From the NCBI GenBank assembly GCA_036924285.1, contig JAYKYS010000007.1, positions 4,588,001-4,652,000 on the forward strand: a stretch of DNA of 64,000 nucleotides, in the 5' to 3' direction. The DNA comes from Asterella californica (taxonomy: Eukaryota > Streptophyta > Marchantiopsida > Marchantiales > Aytoniaceae). The notes below the pieces were generated by a model. The model had not been told where the DNA came from. It did not search any database and saw nothing but the letters and a program-made list of their open reading frames with translations. The position numbers and the translations under genes were made by a program. Positions 33,527 to 45,660 of the stretch are shown here, in pieces. Each line of letters opens with the position of its first letter. The first letter of the stretch is position 1.

Positions 33527-35042
33527 CGATAACGCTTGGGAGACGAGGATGCCCGTGGATTCAATGGTTGCTCGATTTGAAGCACGGATGAGAACGTTTC
33601 GATCAATTGAAGCTGAGGGGATAAAATTCATGACCAATTTTGTTTCAGTGAGGTCTTTCTCACTTTCTGAGAGTTCTGTGAGGTTTCTGGAGATGAATTG
33701 ATTGTTGCTGGAAAGCTCTTGAGATGGGCTTGCTGAGATCAATAGATTCCAAGCCGGAGTGAAAAGATTATGGTCGGCTGAAGTTGGGTGTCTCAAATCA
33801 GAGACTATGATAGTAGACGACTGTAAACATGAGACATTGAGAGAGATATCGAGAGTTTGAGGTCAAATTTCGCTATGAAACCTTCCAAGGTCTGAGAAGG
33901 TACAGTCACCTACCTACCTATGAAATTTCAGACCATTTGGATTATTAGATATAAAAGTATCACTGTTTTTGTGCACAAAGGGTCCTGCATATCGTCTTGT
34001 GTCATTTATAGTAAGGGCTTGGATCATTCCGAGAGTTTGGTTGAGGATATGTTGGTGAAATTTTACAGAGTGGTAGTGATGATGATACAGTAGCTTCCTG
34101 TGAAGTTTGAGCCGTTTTGGTCGAGTGGTTTGTGAACAGCAAAGCTCTGTCAAAATAGTATCATGTTATAAAAACAGCGATAAGGGCTTGGATCATTCCG
34201 AGAGTTTGGTTGAGGATCTACTGGTGAAATTTTACAGAGTAGTAGTGATGGTGACACATTAGCTTCCTGAGAAGTTTGAGCTATTTTTGTCGAGTGGTTT
34301 GTGAGAAATCGAACAACAAAGTTTTGTCAAAATAATATCATGTTATAAAAACAGCGAACTTTGGAAGGGCATAGATACCAACTCAAAGATGATCTCTCTG
34401 CATGTAATACCTTAATAGAGAGATTATTCTACAGGTTATCTGCTGGCCTTGGTTTCATCTCATTCTTAGCTATGGTTGAGGAGTGACAGCGAGGTAAAGT
34501 TGAGAGGTTCTTGCTCCGAAAGACGCAAGAGTTAAGATTCTTTGAAGAACATGTCTACTTGGAGGTTTTGCTAGTGTTTCAGAGCACTTGATCATGGATA
34601 TGGAGAGTTGTTGATAGTATTACCTGTGTTTGGATCCTCTCCATGCTCGCATGCCTGTTTGTACGCCCAGTTGGTTTGATTGGATTTGTGTGCGGGCGTT
34701 GCGCTTAAGTTTCTTTTCTATTAAGAGTGCTGGTATTTCTCTTGTGGTGAGGCTGGAGTGATGACCAGTAGACCCAAGAGTGCTTGCGGTGATGGCAGGA
34801 ACAAGTTGCCCGTGCTTGTTACCCCGGTTCTATTCCTAGTCGAGTAAGAGAGAGATTTGCCGAGAGGACGTGAGGATATCATAGCAGGATAAGTTCAGAG
34901 TGTACTTGGAGGTCAGAGAGAGGTTTGGGTGATTGCTGGTTCTGAGTCACGGAGTGCGACACGTACTCTCTACAGCTAGATACCCGATGTATTCTTAGAT
35001 AAAAAAGCACGTCACACGACAACGGAAGACCGACCGATATCG
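33527..35042. other. Interval between inverted LTR copies
   Basis: No intact gene. The sequence holds the tandem duplication at 34012-34357 and otherwise unassigned DNA, probably the inner region or flank of the old retroelements. Confidence 0.45.
34012..34357. repeat. Tandem duplication, units of 169 and 177 bp
   Basis: Units 34012-34180 and 34181-34357 both begin taagggcttggatcattcc and end with ataaaaacagcga. An extra short piece (aatcgaac) in unit 2 explains its greater length. Similarity is around 90%. Confidence 0.9.
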
Positions 35043-36762
35043 TATCAGATTTTGTGTGAAGGTTGTCTAGGAAAATGTGAGGTAATTGGCTGTGGAGGTA
35101 TCGTGTGCTGAACAGAGATAAAAAAAGAGAAAAACAACCACGAGAATAAGCTTTGCAAGATATACCAACTCTCAATTTATATACACTCCTGTTTCTTTTT
35201 CTCTAAGAACACCAAACTGAGAAACAGACTTAAGTGGTCTGTAATCTGCACCCAACCTCATAAAACAAGTATATGAATCTCAACCTAGACCCAAAACTAC
35301 CGAAGCGTAGCTCAAAGCAAGAAAAACACCCCTTTGCTAACAAAAAGCTTTGCATCAGTATCTCACGATTCAAAGCTAAATCCAAACAACACCCATGTAC
35401 ATGCCCTTAGTTAAAACTAGCTACCACAAGCCAAACATAACCAACTAGAATGCTAACAAATCCAAAAAGACGAAACCGTAACGAAAGAACCGAAGAAGAC
35501 CTATCTAAAAACTTTCTTCTTTCACCAAACAGTCTTCAGATGTCGATACAATATTCCTTCTTGACTCTGTTGGCGCCAAGGACTTTCAGATCCAAAACCC
35601 AACAGCTGAGATATCTCCAATTTTCAATCCACAAGACAAAACTTCCAAAAACTCATTCCTCCGGCTTAAAACCACCCACATATGCAAAACTGACCGCTTG
35701 ATCTAAGATCCGTCTTTCGATAGATAAATTTGGCTACCTTGATCTAAACGAGACTTCAAACAAGCCGTTTGGAGTTCCTCTCGCAAAACCACGCAAGAAA
35801 TATTATCACAAGAAGCAAAAAGTTGACGTAAATCATTTTTTCCTTGCAACTCAAACTCGTTCACCACACCCAAACCAACAATCTAATCACATACTATCTT
35901 CTCCTATGCATAGGTGAAGACTCGTTGATCGTGTTGACACTAAGAATGAAGAGCTTGGCTCATCGATCTCGAACACCAGTCCAACATCAAGTCGTAGATG
36001 AACAAAAAACTAACATAAGCGCTTCCATGCAAGCCAATTTCACCCAGAACTCCCAAATCATCCGATGAAACTTCATATCGTCTTCAATTTCTTGAAAAAA
36101 TTGATATCATAATCCCATGGATAGCAAGTTTGGACTGCAAAACGGTCCAAACGGTCCAACTCTGTTTCGTATATCACTGAAGCACTACAAATCTCTTTTC
36201 TTACATCATAATTTCCTTCATAACACATCCCATGATCGACCTCTTCAAGAACCATCTTAACCAACGCGTAACCTGCACAAATCTGATCTAAATAACACCT
36301 TGTGCGCATGCATTGGACCTCTCAATCTCCCAAACTGTCTGTCGACAAGTCGCAGATACAAGCTAATCCCTTAAGCTATCCCCTTACATCAGTTCACAAT
36401 ACGTGAGTTTTGCCCTGATCATGATCAAGAAGCTCCCTTGCATCTTTATTATAGCACCAGGAACCGCAAATACGTAATCAACATTGATAAGCTGGGGTCT
36501 AGCTTGATTTTTCCCATCTTTCGAGCCTCACAACATCACCATTAAGCGCCAAAATGAGACAAATGAAGTGTTTTGGGAACCTAACAACGAGCTCTACCAC
36601 TTGGTGCATCTTTATTACTTGTTTTAGTTTATATACATTCCAATGAGATTTGAGATCCGAAATAGATCAAAAAGTATTTTTTCTCTCCATGAATATCTTT
36701 GGAACAAAAATATAGAACCTCAAAATATGATTTTCAAGTAGGAGTCGGTCCACGACGTGACA
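35043..36762 (-). repeat. LTR-like repeat, copy 3 (minus strand, 1,720 bp)
   Basis: Inverted copy of the same family. In the sense direction it starts TGTCACGTCGTGGACCGACT directly after a polypurine tract (36763-36774) and ends at 35043. Its 3' portion agrees with copy 2 through the ccacaacc and cattttcct blocks. This is the best-defined 3' LTR of the family. Confidence 0.75.
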
Positions 36763-36858
36763 TCCACCCCTTCTAAACTTATGCATCCTCCGATATGCAC
36801 CATTTTCTTTATGTGACTCTTTTGTTCTGTCATTTGATGGAGAAGAAACATCATCCAT
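36763..36858 (-). pseudogene. Polypurine tract and 3' end of a gypsy-type pol
   Basis: In the sense direction AGAAGGGGTGGA abuts the LTR start. The upstream frame reads RRMHKFRRGG, resembling the last residues of pol in related plant gypsy elements. Nothing further upstream could be assigned, so the rest of this element is lost. Confidence 0.5.
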
Positions 36859-39854
36859 CAGTAGATCTTGAGCTCCCGCATCTCGAAGCTCTTGGTGAAC
36901 TTTCTCTCCTCGAGTCTATCTCTTGGAAGGAGTTCCTTCCCCTTATCTTTTGAATCTCGCCTTCTCTTTTCTTTCAACAACGTTCTGTGTTGGTTCTTGG
37001 TGATGTAAGCATGTATCGATAGAGCATCAAATCTTCTCATCCAGTATCCTTCCGGATCGTAGCAGTTGTCCTCAACAGTGTCTTACATATCATCTTTCTT
37101 TTTTGTTTTATGGAGACGGCAGATGATCATAATCCACTTTGTTTCTTTGTTGTCTTTTTATTGTTGTTCTTTCCTTGCCAAGCAACAGGAAAATTCTAAA
37201 CAAATCTGCATACAGTCAAAGGGAGCAACGAAGGAAATAAGACATCCACAGTCTTTGTTGATTTTCAAATTCTTTCAATGTCTTGTTGGTCAAAAAATTT
37301 CAATTAGTGCTCTTCAAATATTTCTTATATCGCTCTATAAAAATCTTGCATAGATTTCATAGTAGTGCTCTTTGATAATTAACAATATCCACTAATGCAT
37401 TACATTCATACCACATGTTAATCTTCAAATCATAATAGTACACTTTTTACCAACAGACAAGATCTAAATCACGACTACATCTTATTTATGTTGATAGGTG
37501 TTGAACGAGTTTCACTGTGGTCGGTTTATTCTTCTTCCACCAAAAAGCGGTCATGTTTTACATTAACATCCCCAGAAAAGTTTTCTTGAAGTTCAGTAAT
37601 GTCTCAATGCAATCATGCAATGTGATCAACTGCTCCCTTTGCATAATAACTTATTGTAGGTCAAAGCACATCATACACAAATCACTAGGAAGAGCATATG
37701 TTGCAATCTTGTGATCTTAGTGATTGAACCCATAAGACTATAGATTGTGCTTGTAAACGTACAAGAAACTGTTTACGACTAGGTTCGGAGAACTACGTCC
37801 ACTCAATGTCTGATTCTCGTCTGTTTATGTGTAATTTCTGCTCATCTCCTGAAGGGGACATAACATAGTAATTGGGAAAAGACGGCCGAAAAGATTCTCT
37901 CCGATCTTCGTGCAACAGTCGGTTTCGACCGTTTCGATCGTTTAGTGATTAAGATTTCTCACTTCATAATCATACGTTGCATGACCAGATGCATCCCAGT
38001 GAAGTATACTTTATGATGAACTACAACAGCTTGAACTCATAGAAACAAAGTCTTTTTCGTTTGAAACTGTCTTTTGAAGATATTATGTCATGAGCTGGTT
38101 TGGGATTGAAATAATCCGTCCAGATCTGATCATGATACTATTATTTATCCATGTTTGAATTGGTAAACTTTTTCAAGTGGAGAACAACATACTTTTCATA
38201 TTTATTGCATTCAAGAAATTAATAGCACTTGATTCAAGTTGATTGGGACTGCAAGAGATGACAAAGACCGTATTAATCTTTGATGGAGGTGCTTCCATGT
38301 TGTTCAATCATGATGAATAGAGTCAAATGATTTTGAATTTTAATGTAGTGCTATAGAGTTGTTTAGTATTTACTATACCATCTCATGATGATGATCTAAC
38401 GAGAATTTCATGAATCTCTAATGTCAATACTTCATGAGAAAGCATTACATGCAACAAGTTAGATTGTTGCAGGCATGAAATGTAGCAATCATTTGTTTCA
38501 AGATTATAAACTTCTCGCAAAGGTGTGTTCATATATTATGTTTTTAATTAAAAGTATTGCTTGCAGAATGTGTATTGGGAAGAAATTATATTTATAGTAA
38601 AAAATATCCATAAAAACTAAGCTATAAAGACATGAAAGAAACACATGCAAATGAACATAAAACAGACAATTAGATAATAAAGGTTGCCAAAGTTGCAAGA
38701 TAAATATTCTTCAACAGCGAAGAGAGAAAGAGCCGTAATATCACAATAGTTAATTTTGTATATGAAAGCGCGACTGAGTCTGGGTCGTCTTTGTGATTCG
38801 ATACCACACTTTATTCAACTAAATTTTTTCTGTTTTGACACTCAGGATCATTACTTTTCATAGTAAATATTCCACTGAAAAAAATTACAGATAAAACGAA
38901 TGAATAGTTTCTACACCCGCAGGTGTTTTTCGCGGATACAAAATCTTTCAAAAAAAATCTTAACTTTATAAAATATATTTAATAAACCAAAAGAAGAGAA
39001 ATAAATGAGAGAAGATTTTGACAACAATACCAAACTTGCATCATCACATGCACGATTACATATAAACACTCCAGTACAAGACCTCACAAACAAAAGAGGA
39101 AAGAAACTTAAATGTTCCCTCCACGTGGGCTGAAATGGTGGTGTGGGAGTTTCCTAGCCAAATATAGCTCTGTTTGACTTGCTATTGAAGAAAGAAGATG
39201 TAGTGGGGACATAGTCAAACTCACATAGGACAAACAAGTACTATGCGAGATGCTACGTTATTCCGAACATCTATATGTATACACGACATCTATTTCACGG
39301 AGAAGTCCAAAGCAAGTGCTTGATTTCCTTATGCTCACTTGATTTTCTGTCGTTTGTTGTGTTGGGTTTTCAAACTTTTTCTTGCATCTGAATTTTGAGA
39401 ACCAAATTCTATTTGCTTTTACTTTCTTCGAGATTATTTGTTATACAATTCCAATGTTAGACTGACGTGGAGGGGCTTCACCCTAGAACAGCACAAATAG
39501 TGCAACACTCATATTGAAAACTTTCAGTATTGTATTATTGATGGCCTGAACATTCAAAGCTACTGACGTTGCATGAACTTAAGAGCACGTGAGTTTGATG
39601 TATTACCTAATCTGGTAGGGTTAGGTAATAAATTAAATTCACATTGAATTAATGTATAAATAGCTACAGATTCTCAGGCTTGTACTTTTTGAAACAGGGT
39701 AGTGTACTCAGGACTTATGGTTTATATTCTAATCTTCTCGTGTTTCTATGCATGAGTTAACAGTTAATGTTTATAAAAATAATTGATTATTTTTATTCAC
39801 TTAGTATATAATGTTTATTTAATATATTTATATTTCTATGATACCAGCAAACGG

Positions 39855-39986
39855 AACAAAAGTTCCTAGAAGTTCATCAAGCATGCATATTCGATGAGTA
39901 AGTGATATAAATCAATTTTGCGTGACTTCTTTGTATATTTTTCACATAAAATGCATGCTCGATGAACTTTTGAAGAATTTTTGTTT
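39855..39986. repeat. Stem-loop with about 34-bp arms
   Basis: The left arm begins aacaaaagttcc and ends catgcat. The right arm begins atgcatgctcg and ends tttttgttt. They pair with about five mismatches around a loop of roughly 60 bases. The size and mismatches are compatible with a small MITE or a microRNA-type foldback; no direct evidence distinguishes these. Confidence 0.55.
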
Positions 39987-40246
39987 CTTTAATGATAAAG
40001 AAAAAGATGTATGTGTTAGATAATAATTGTATTTTAATTAGATCAAATAATTCAACTATTCTATAATTGATATATATTAACTGGAGCAGCAGGTGAAGAA
40101 GGAGCTAGACTGAACCCATAAATGCAGAGGTCAAGATGCGCCTTGGATAATATAAGTGAGGCAGTCAGCTCAACTCAGTTAATCAATTAATCTGTTATTA
40201 GCTAACCTTTTCCGGACGAATGGGTAGGTAATAAATTAAACCGCTT

Positions 40247-40290
40247 GTGCATATTCCCCTCTTCCGAACTTTGGAAGAGTGAATATGCAC
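40247..40290. repeat. Compact hairpin (gtgcatattc...gaatatgcac)
   Basis: Arms of 18-19 bases pair with one bulge around a 7-base loop. Arm composition resembles the hairpins at 1697-1736 and 40786-40830. Confidence 0.6.
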
Positions 40291-40785
40291 GGGTCAATAG
40301 TTTCACCTCTTCTGATGGAGAAGGGCCGCATACTCTTTAGTCACAGAGGTTAAGTAATAAACTGATGTTTCTATAAATTAATATTTTATGTTATATAGTT
40401 CTCACAGTTAAATTATAGGAAGTGCGTTGATGTGCTCTTGGTGTCTCGGTTATCTCTAGGTCATTTAGCAATTCTTGGTTTATTATCATTTATCATTTAA
40501 CATTTACACAAGATATAGAATATTTATATTTGCTTATTCAAAATTTAATTATAACACTTGAATAAAAGAAAATGAACAAAAGCTCCTTAAATTTTAGCCT
40601 GAGAATAGATTAGGTCTCCTAGATAGTACCGCCACATACAAATAGAATATCTCTGCAACAAAATATTATGTTCCATCCCCTAACCTACTAACCAAACGAC
40701 AATACACATACCATTGACCTAATATAATTTCACCACGCTTCTTCCGCTTGTCTCTTTCTACTTCTAAATTCCTCTCACTTGGGAT

Positions 40786-40889
40786 GCATATTATTCACCC
40801 CTCTCACATCTTCTGATGGAAGAGATATGCAAGGTAGTTTAATTTATCTCCTAATCTTTCTTGCGAGAAGAATTAGATGATAAATTAAA
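40786..40889. repeat. Two adjacent imperfect hairpins
   Basis: 40786-40830 has gcatat/atatgc ends. 40838-40889 has tttaatttat/ataaattaaa arms around a ctttcttgcgagaag centre. Together with 40247-40290 they make a small local inverted-repeat cluster. Confidence 0.45.
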
Positions 40890-41649
40890 TGATCTTTCCT
40901 TATTGGACAAACAACCGCTCTTATGTCTCCTAGAGTGCATTTTGAAGTGCATCTTACAAGTTCTTTCATTCATGTGGTATGCATGTTACAATTAATATTC
41001 ATATATAAAATATATTCTCTAGAAAAGACATATGTTTGTAACTTAAACACTTACAAAAATGATCACTAACAACTCATGGGAAGGAATTATTTAACTTTGA
41101 AAAAAAATCCTTATTCTGACATAGCAATCCACTACTTGTCCAGACCATTGCAACCTCGGATTTCTTTTCTGCTATCTACGCTTTTAGTTTCTTTTTGGTG
41201 TATGTGCACTTTGGTTGCATATTCACTTATGTCGAGTCAGAGGGAGTTTTTATGTCCACACATTACGAGAATACTTATAACACTGTCAATCTCCTCGGTT
41301 ACAAACAGAAAATTTTGTTATATATTTCTCGAGTTCTTTGCTCATTATGAAGTAAATCTTTGACTTACTACTATCATGAACCAAGAAAGGGTTGGTAAGA
41401 GTGAACGGGGACATCATTCTATAGTTCACACTTAGTGAAAGCATATGATGCTAGGCCTAGAGAATGACTTAGGCTACTTCAAATTTTATTTATTTTATGA
41501 GCTGATAAGACGACACATTGTACCACAATTGGCTACATGTTATTTGAACTTATGCTGAGGTAGAAATCAAACATGTCTACTGAGGAAGACCTTTCTACAT
41601 GAGTCATGTTACGCTAACCGTGTGAAGATGATGTAGATCATACTTCACT

Positions 41650-41998
41650 CCTTCCGTTACGAACTAGACAGTTAGAGCAAAGGGAGGAGGATATTGCTGA
41701 AGTGCGAGAGAAATTGAAAGTGGTTAAAAACAAAGAGCATTTTGTCAATATTCACAAAGTGAGACTCAAGTCGATACATGTATGTGATTGGGTTCTAGTG
41801 TACCACAATATGTTGGACGAATCAACATTCACTACAATTCGTAAGTTCTCTAAAAGGTGGTTCGAGTTTTATGTAGTACTAGATGTGTATGAAAATGTCA
41901 CTTATAAGTTACGTGAATTGAAGATATCTGTGGTTAGCAAATGTGTAAAAATGTTTAAGAAGCTTGAAGGATCAGTAGAGCTGTTTAGTTTTTTGTAG
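41650..41998 (+). pseudogene. Relic of a gypsy integrase C-terminus
   Basis: The frame contains an RLKSIHVCDWVLVYHN segment, followed by TTIRKFSKRWFEFYVV and KLRELKISVVSK, ending in MFKKLE. This is the usual order of the post-DDE (GPY/F-like) region of Ty3/gypsy integrases: a GDWVLVYD-like motif, a KF-x-RWFGPY-like motif, then a short tail. The expected Gly-Pro of the GPY motif is replaced. No DDE core or RT is found upstream, so this is a fragment of a separate old element. Confidence 0.65.
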
Positions 41999-44900
41999 TT
42001 AGAACAGATGATGAGACAAGATGAAGACGATTCAATGACTGAAGAGGTTGAGGAGAATGAGAGGAACGATCAAGAAGGAGTGTTAGGCAAGTGAAGAGAT
42101 TGACACATGCTAGAAGATGTGCAGGTTTGGACAGTGGATGTTGTGATTTGAATTATTTCATGTGATGAAAAATTCACTTTTAGTAAGAAGTTAGTCTATG
42201 TAGTTAAGTTGGAGTGTTATATAAACCTATTCTGGAGAAAGTGAGCATTCAGAAAAAAAGTACCACGGAGTAAATTTCCATCTGAAATTCTTTATCCTCT
42301 CATTCTCATCTGATATCTCGTTCAAATTTATCTCGTCTACTATCTCACACTGAGAAGATCTATGTTGTGAACTCAAAAAAATTGTGAGATTTCATGTTTG
42401 GCTAAGGATTCTCCTTGTCTCACTTTCGATGAAGAAACTCACCGACACGTTTTCTGATGGAAGAATCTTGTCTCATTGGAAACTTACAGATGCAGGTGCA
42501 TACTAGATAGTTCCCTCTCGTTTTCAAATGATTATTATGTGAGAATTATATGTAGATCAACAATCTATTACAAACTGAAATTTGCCATTGAGTCGAATGT
42601 ACTTCCAAGTTGTCTGAAACAGCAACTCAGCATATGTCTTACCAACCAAAGATATCGCAGTCCTTGCAATTGAAGCATAGTCTGCCATCATATTTGCCAT
42701 GGAACGTTGAAATTATTTTTAACTCTCCCATCTGAACAGCAAATTCTTCCCAAATCGTTATATGTTTGAGCCTCGAACCACTCATCTGTTCAATCCGTCA
42801 TCGCTGCAAAACCAACGTTTCACTGATCGCTGCACAATCGATATACACCTATACATGCAAAAGAACTCGTTTGTGTAGTTTATCTTGGCTCGTGCCATGG
42901 ATCTACACCCCGGACACTTAATTTTGACATATAAACTCATCTGTCGTACACTCTGCATGTTGGGACTATCCTCGTAGTTTGTCAGAGAATATCATGGTTT
43001 AACTGCAACTGCAGTTAGTATCGACACCCCAGCCGGCTGGAGAAAGGAGGAGTAATTTTGTATTTCGGGGGACTGAAAAAACTGTATTGTCGTTAGGGGG
43101 ACCGAGGGAGCAAAGCTTAGAACTACAATTCAACGTGAAGAGTACTTGAAAGAAGAGACGAGTTTGTACTCCAAATTCTTTCTTGATCGAGCCCAAGGGC
43201 TCCCACTGTCATCACCGAGACTGTTGACGTAGTCCCTTTGCAAGGGCAGTGAGAGGACTTTGTTGGAGGTGATTTGTATGTCAAGACTTCACTAGCCTCA
43301 GCGCGCAGGCCACCGAATATATATATATATATATCCACCGAGTCATCATGAAAGGCATGTGGTAACTCACATGAAAACATGAACTTCTTTTCCCCATGTG
43401 CTCATGATTCTTTCCAACTCGTCCACTGATCCTCGCAGCCCTCTTAGATTTTGGATTGAGCAATGGGGTAGAGGCGCTTCAGCTGATCGGCGGCCATAGC
43501 TCGTAGAGCAGCCATGTTCGAATTTCCCCGGCTCCCCTATAAATTGTATATCAAATGAGACGCATATTTCTTTTGCCTTGACCTCCGGCGCCTGCGTTTA
43601 ACTCACGGCGGTAATGTTTCTGTCGATGGAAACGCGAACGAACAACGAACGCACCCTTGTGAATGTAGCTTTAGCCCCCGTGAATACACCATCTGCCGAG
43701 TGCGACAGTTCCGGGCGACGGGCCGTATCAAATTTTGGTCACGCTGGGCAAGTTCAGACGAAGGATGTTGACTTTTATATCTCCTAAAACCGCTGCGGGT
43801 ATAGGATAAGGGCCCATACAAAGTCACCGGTTGAATTTGCCGTCGAGGCTTTAGAGATGACTAAAGATGACTTTAGAGATGACTTAGAGATGCCGTCATG
43901 GCTTCATGAGATTCTGAGAATCGTTTTTCTGAACTTTGACACCCCTACTGTAGTAAACGTCACTTTGAGGCGGCGTACCCTGTAGTTACACTGTAGTTAC
44001 TAACTACTACGTTGGCGCATTGAGGGACTTTCGTACCAGTGGACTTGCTACTACGAGAAGCGTGTGTCCTCACTGTCGTGTCCGTACCAGTACGCAGCAA
44101 TGAGGTTCACAAGTTCACCGGGTAGATTCATAGACCATAGAACTGTAGACCATAGACCATAGACCACAGACCATTCATAGACCGCATTCCCGGTCGTCCG
44201 CAGTACATGAGAACTAGGGAGCAGTACGTGACTCTTATTGTCGGGCTCGGCACATAAGAGCAAAGTGGGGTTTCTTCGGAGGTAACCTCGCTCGCAAAGC
44301 GGACTGCGACAGAGCGTGGCGGAGCCGCTTTTCACCAAATCCTTCTACATTTCGACAGGGTGTAGATTGACATCGCCTAATAGAGCACAGTTCACCCGAC
44401 GATAAGCTGCTCTATCGGGGCGTGCAGTGTTTTGTTGTACCCGTCCGCATGCAAGTTTGTCAACAAGGGGTGTTTGGGTTGGGTCGGCAGTCGGGCACAC
44501 GAACAGTATGGGTGGGACAGGGACGCACGGTTGAGCGTTTGGCTGGAGCCTAGTGGCAGTGGCCGAAGCAAGGGACGTACCTACGGTAAGGCTTGATGGG
44601 TCTTTCCATCCGGGGCTATTCTTTGCGTCGCGTGTTACGACTACGGTAAGGTGCATCCTGAAACGTGCCGCGTGTTTGACCATGTAGAAAAGAGTGCGGC
44701 GCGGAAGGAGCGGAGCGAAAATAGCGAAAAGACGAATATTGCGCAGCAGGCGACGGTCCTGGTGGCTTGCGCGGAGCTAATCACCATCACAGTGGAGAAG
44801 AGCAACGCCGACAATGCAGAACAACGGGAGGAGGAGAAAGGTGGATGCCGGCTTGAAGAGAAGAGCGGAGAACGCAGCCGCAGCTTTCGGATCTTCAGGC

Positions 44901-45660
44901 CATGGGGGAAGATGCAGGTGTTGCTGTCCTGTTGCAGGTAGGCAGAAAGGGATGGAATTGCTTCGATCTTGGACGAGAGGTCTGCCCAGTGGAGTATATG
45001 GTGGTAGCGGACTCGCGGACGTGATCGCGTAGCGGGGAGGGACGCAGAGAGCTGATCAACTGAATTCTGCTGGGTGCTTCCGAAATCCTCTCGATCCACG
45101 AAGTGGTTGTGGCCTTTTGTGTGTCACTTCCACCCACCTGTAGTTCCCAGCAGCAACAGGCACTGTGAAAGGAGAAGGAGCGAGTGTAGCGTGGTAAAGA
45201 GAGGAGCTCAAATAGGGACCGCGGATGAATCATTCACTGTGGAGTTCAGTGTCTCCTCCTTTTCTGTCGTCTGATTGAGACGGATTAGAGAGGGGGTATA
45301 GGAGGGTGAAGGACGAGATTGGTTTTGCTTTTCTTTTTCGACAAAAGAAATCAGTTTTTCCCCGGGCTTGTGACAGGGTGAGACGAAAGCTGGAAGTTCG
45401 GAAATGAATTTAAGAGCTCGGATTAGGTGTTCAGCCAGGAGATGCTCACCCATGAGAGAACCGTGATATGAAGCACATCAGTGATGTAAGGAGAATATTT
45501 TTGCAGCTAGTTTCAGGGACGTAACTACAATGCGAAGTTCGGAGAAAGAATGGGCAACAATAACAGGAGTGTAAAGATTGCGGTGCAGGGAGAGGAGGAA
45601 GCAGAGGAGGTCACCGTAGGGAATACTTGAACAGAAACAGAGGTAGAGTCAGGAGTGGAG
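41999..45660. other. Intergenic DNA with short tandem repeats
   Basis: No recognisable gene. Visible repeats are an AT dinucleotide run near 43316-43333 and a catagac-type heptamer array at 44127-44182. GC content rises after about 43.5 kb towards the downstream gene, so its promoter and 5' UTR may lie at 45.1-45.66 kb. Confidence 0.5.
44127..44182. repeat. Degenerate heptamer minisatellite (catagac)
   Basis: About six imperfect copies of catagac(c) in a row, with interruptions such as gaactgtagac and cacagac. No coding frame uses it. Confidence 0.7.

Larger units (their letters stand above)
36859..41640. other. AT-rich interval with stem-loops
   Basis: No ORF above about 95 codons and no recognised domain. 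Between 39.85 and 40.9 kb there is a cluster of imperfect inverted repeats, listed separately, together with a recurring ggtaataaatt motif. These may be MITE remnants. Confidence 0.5.
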
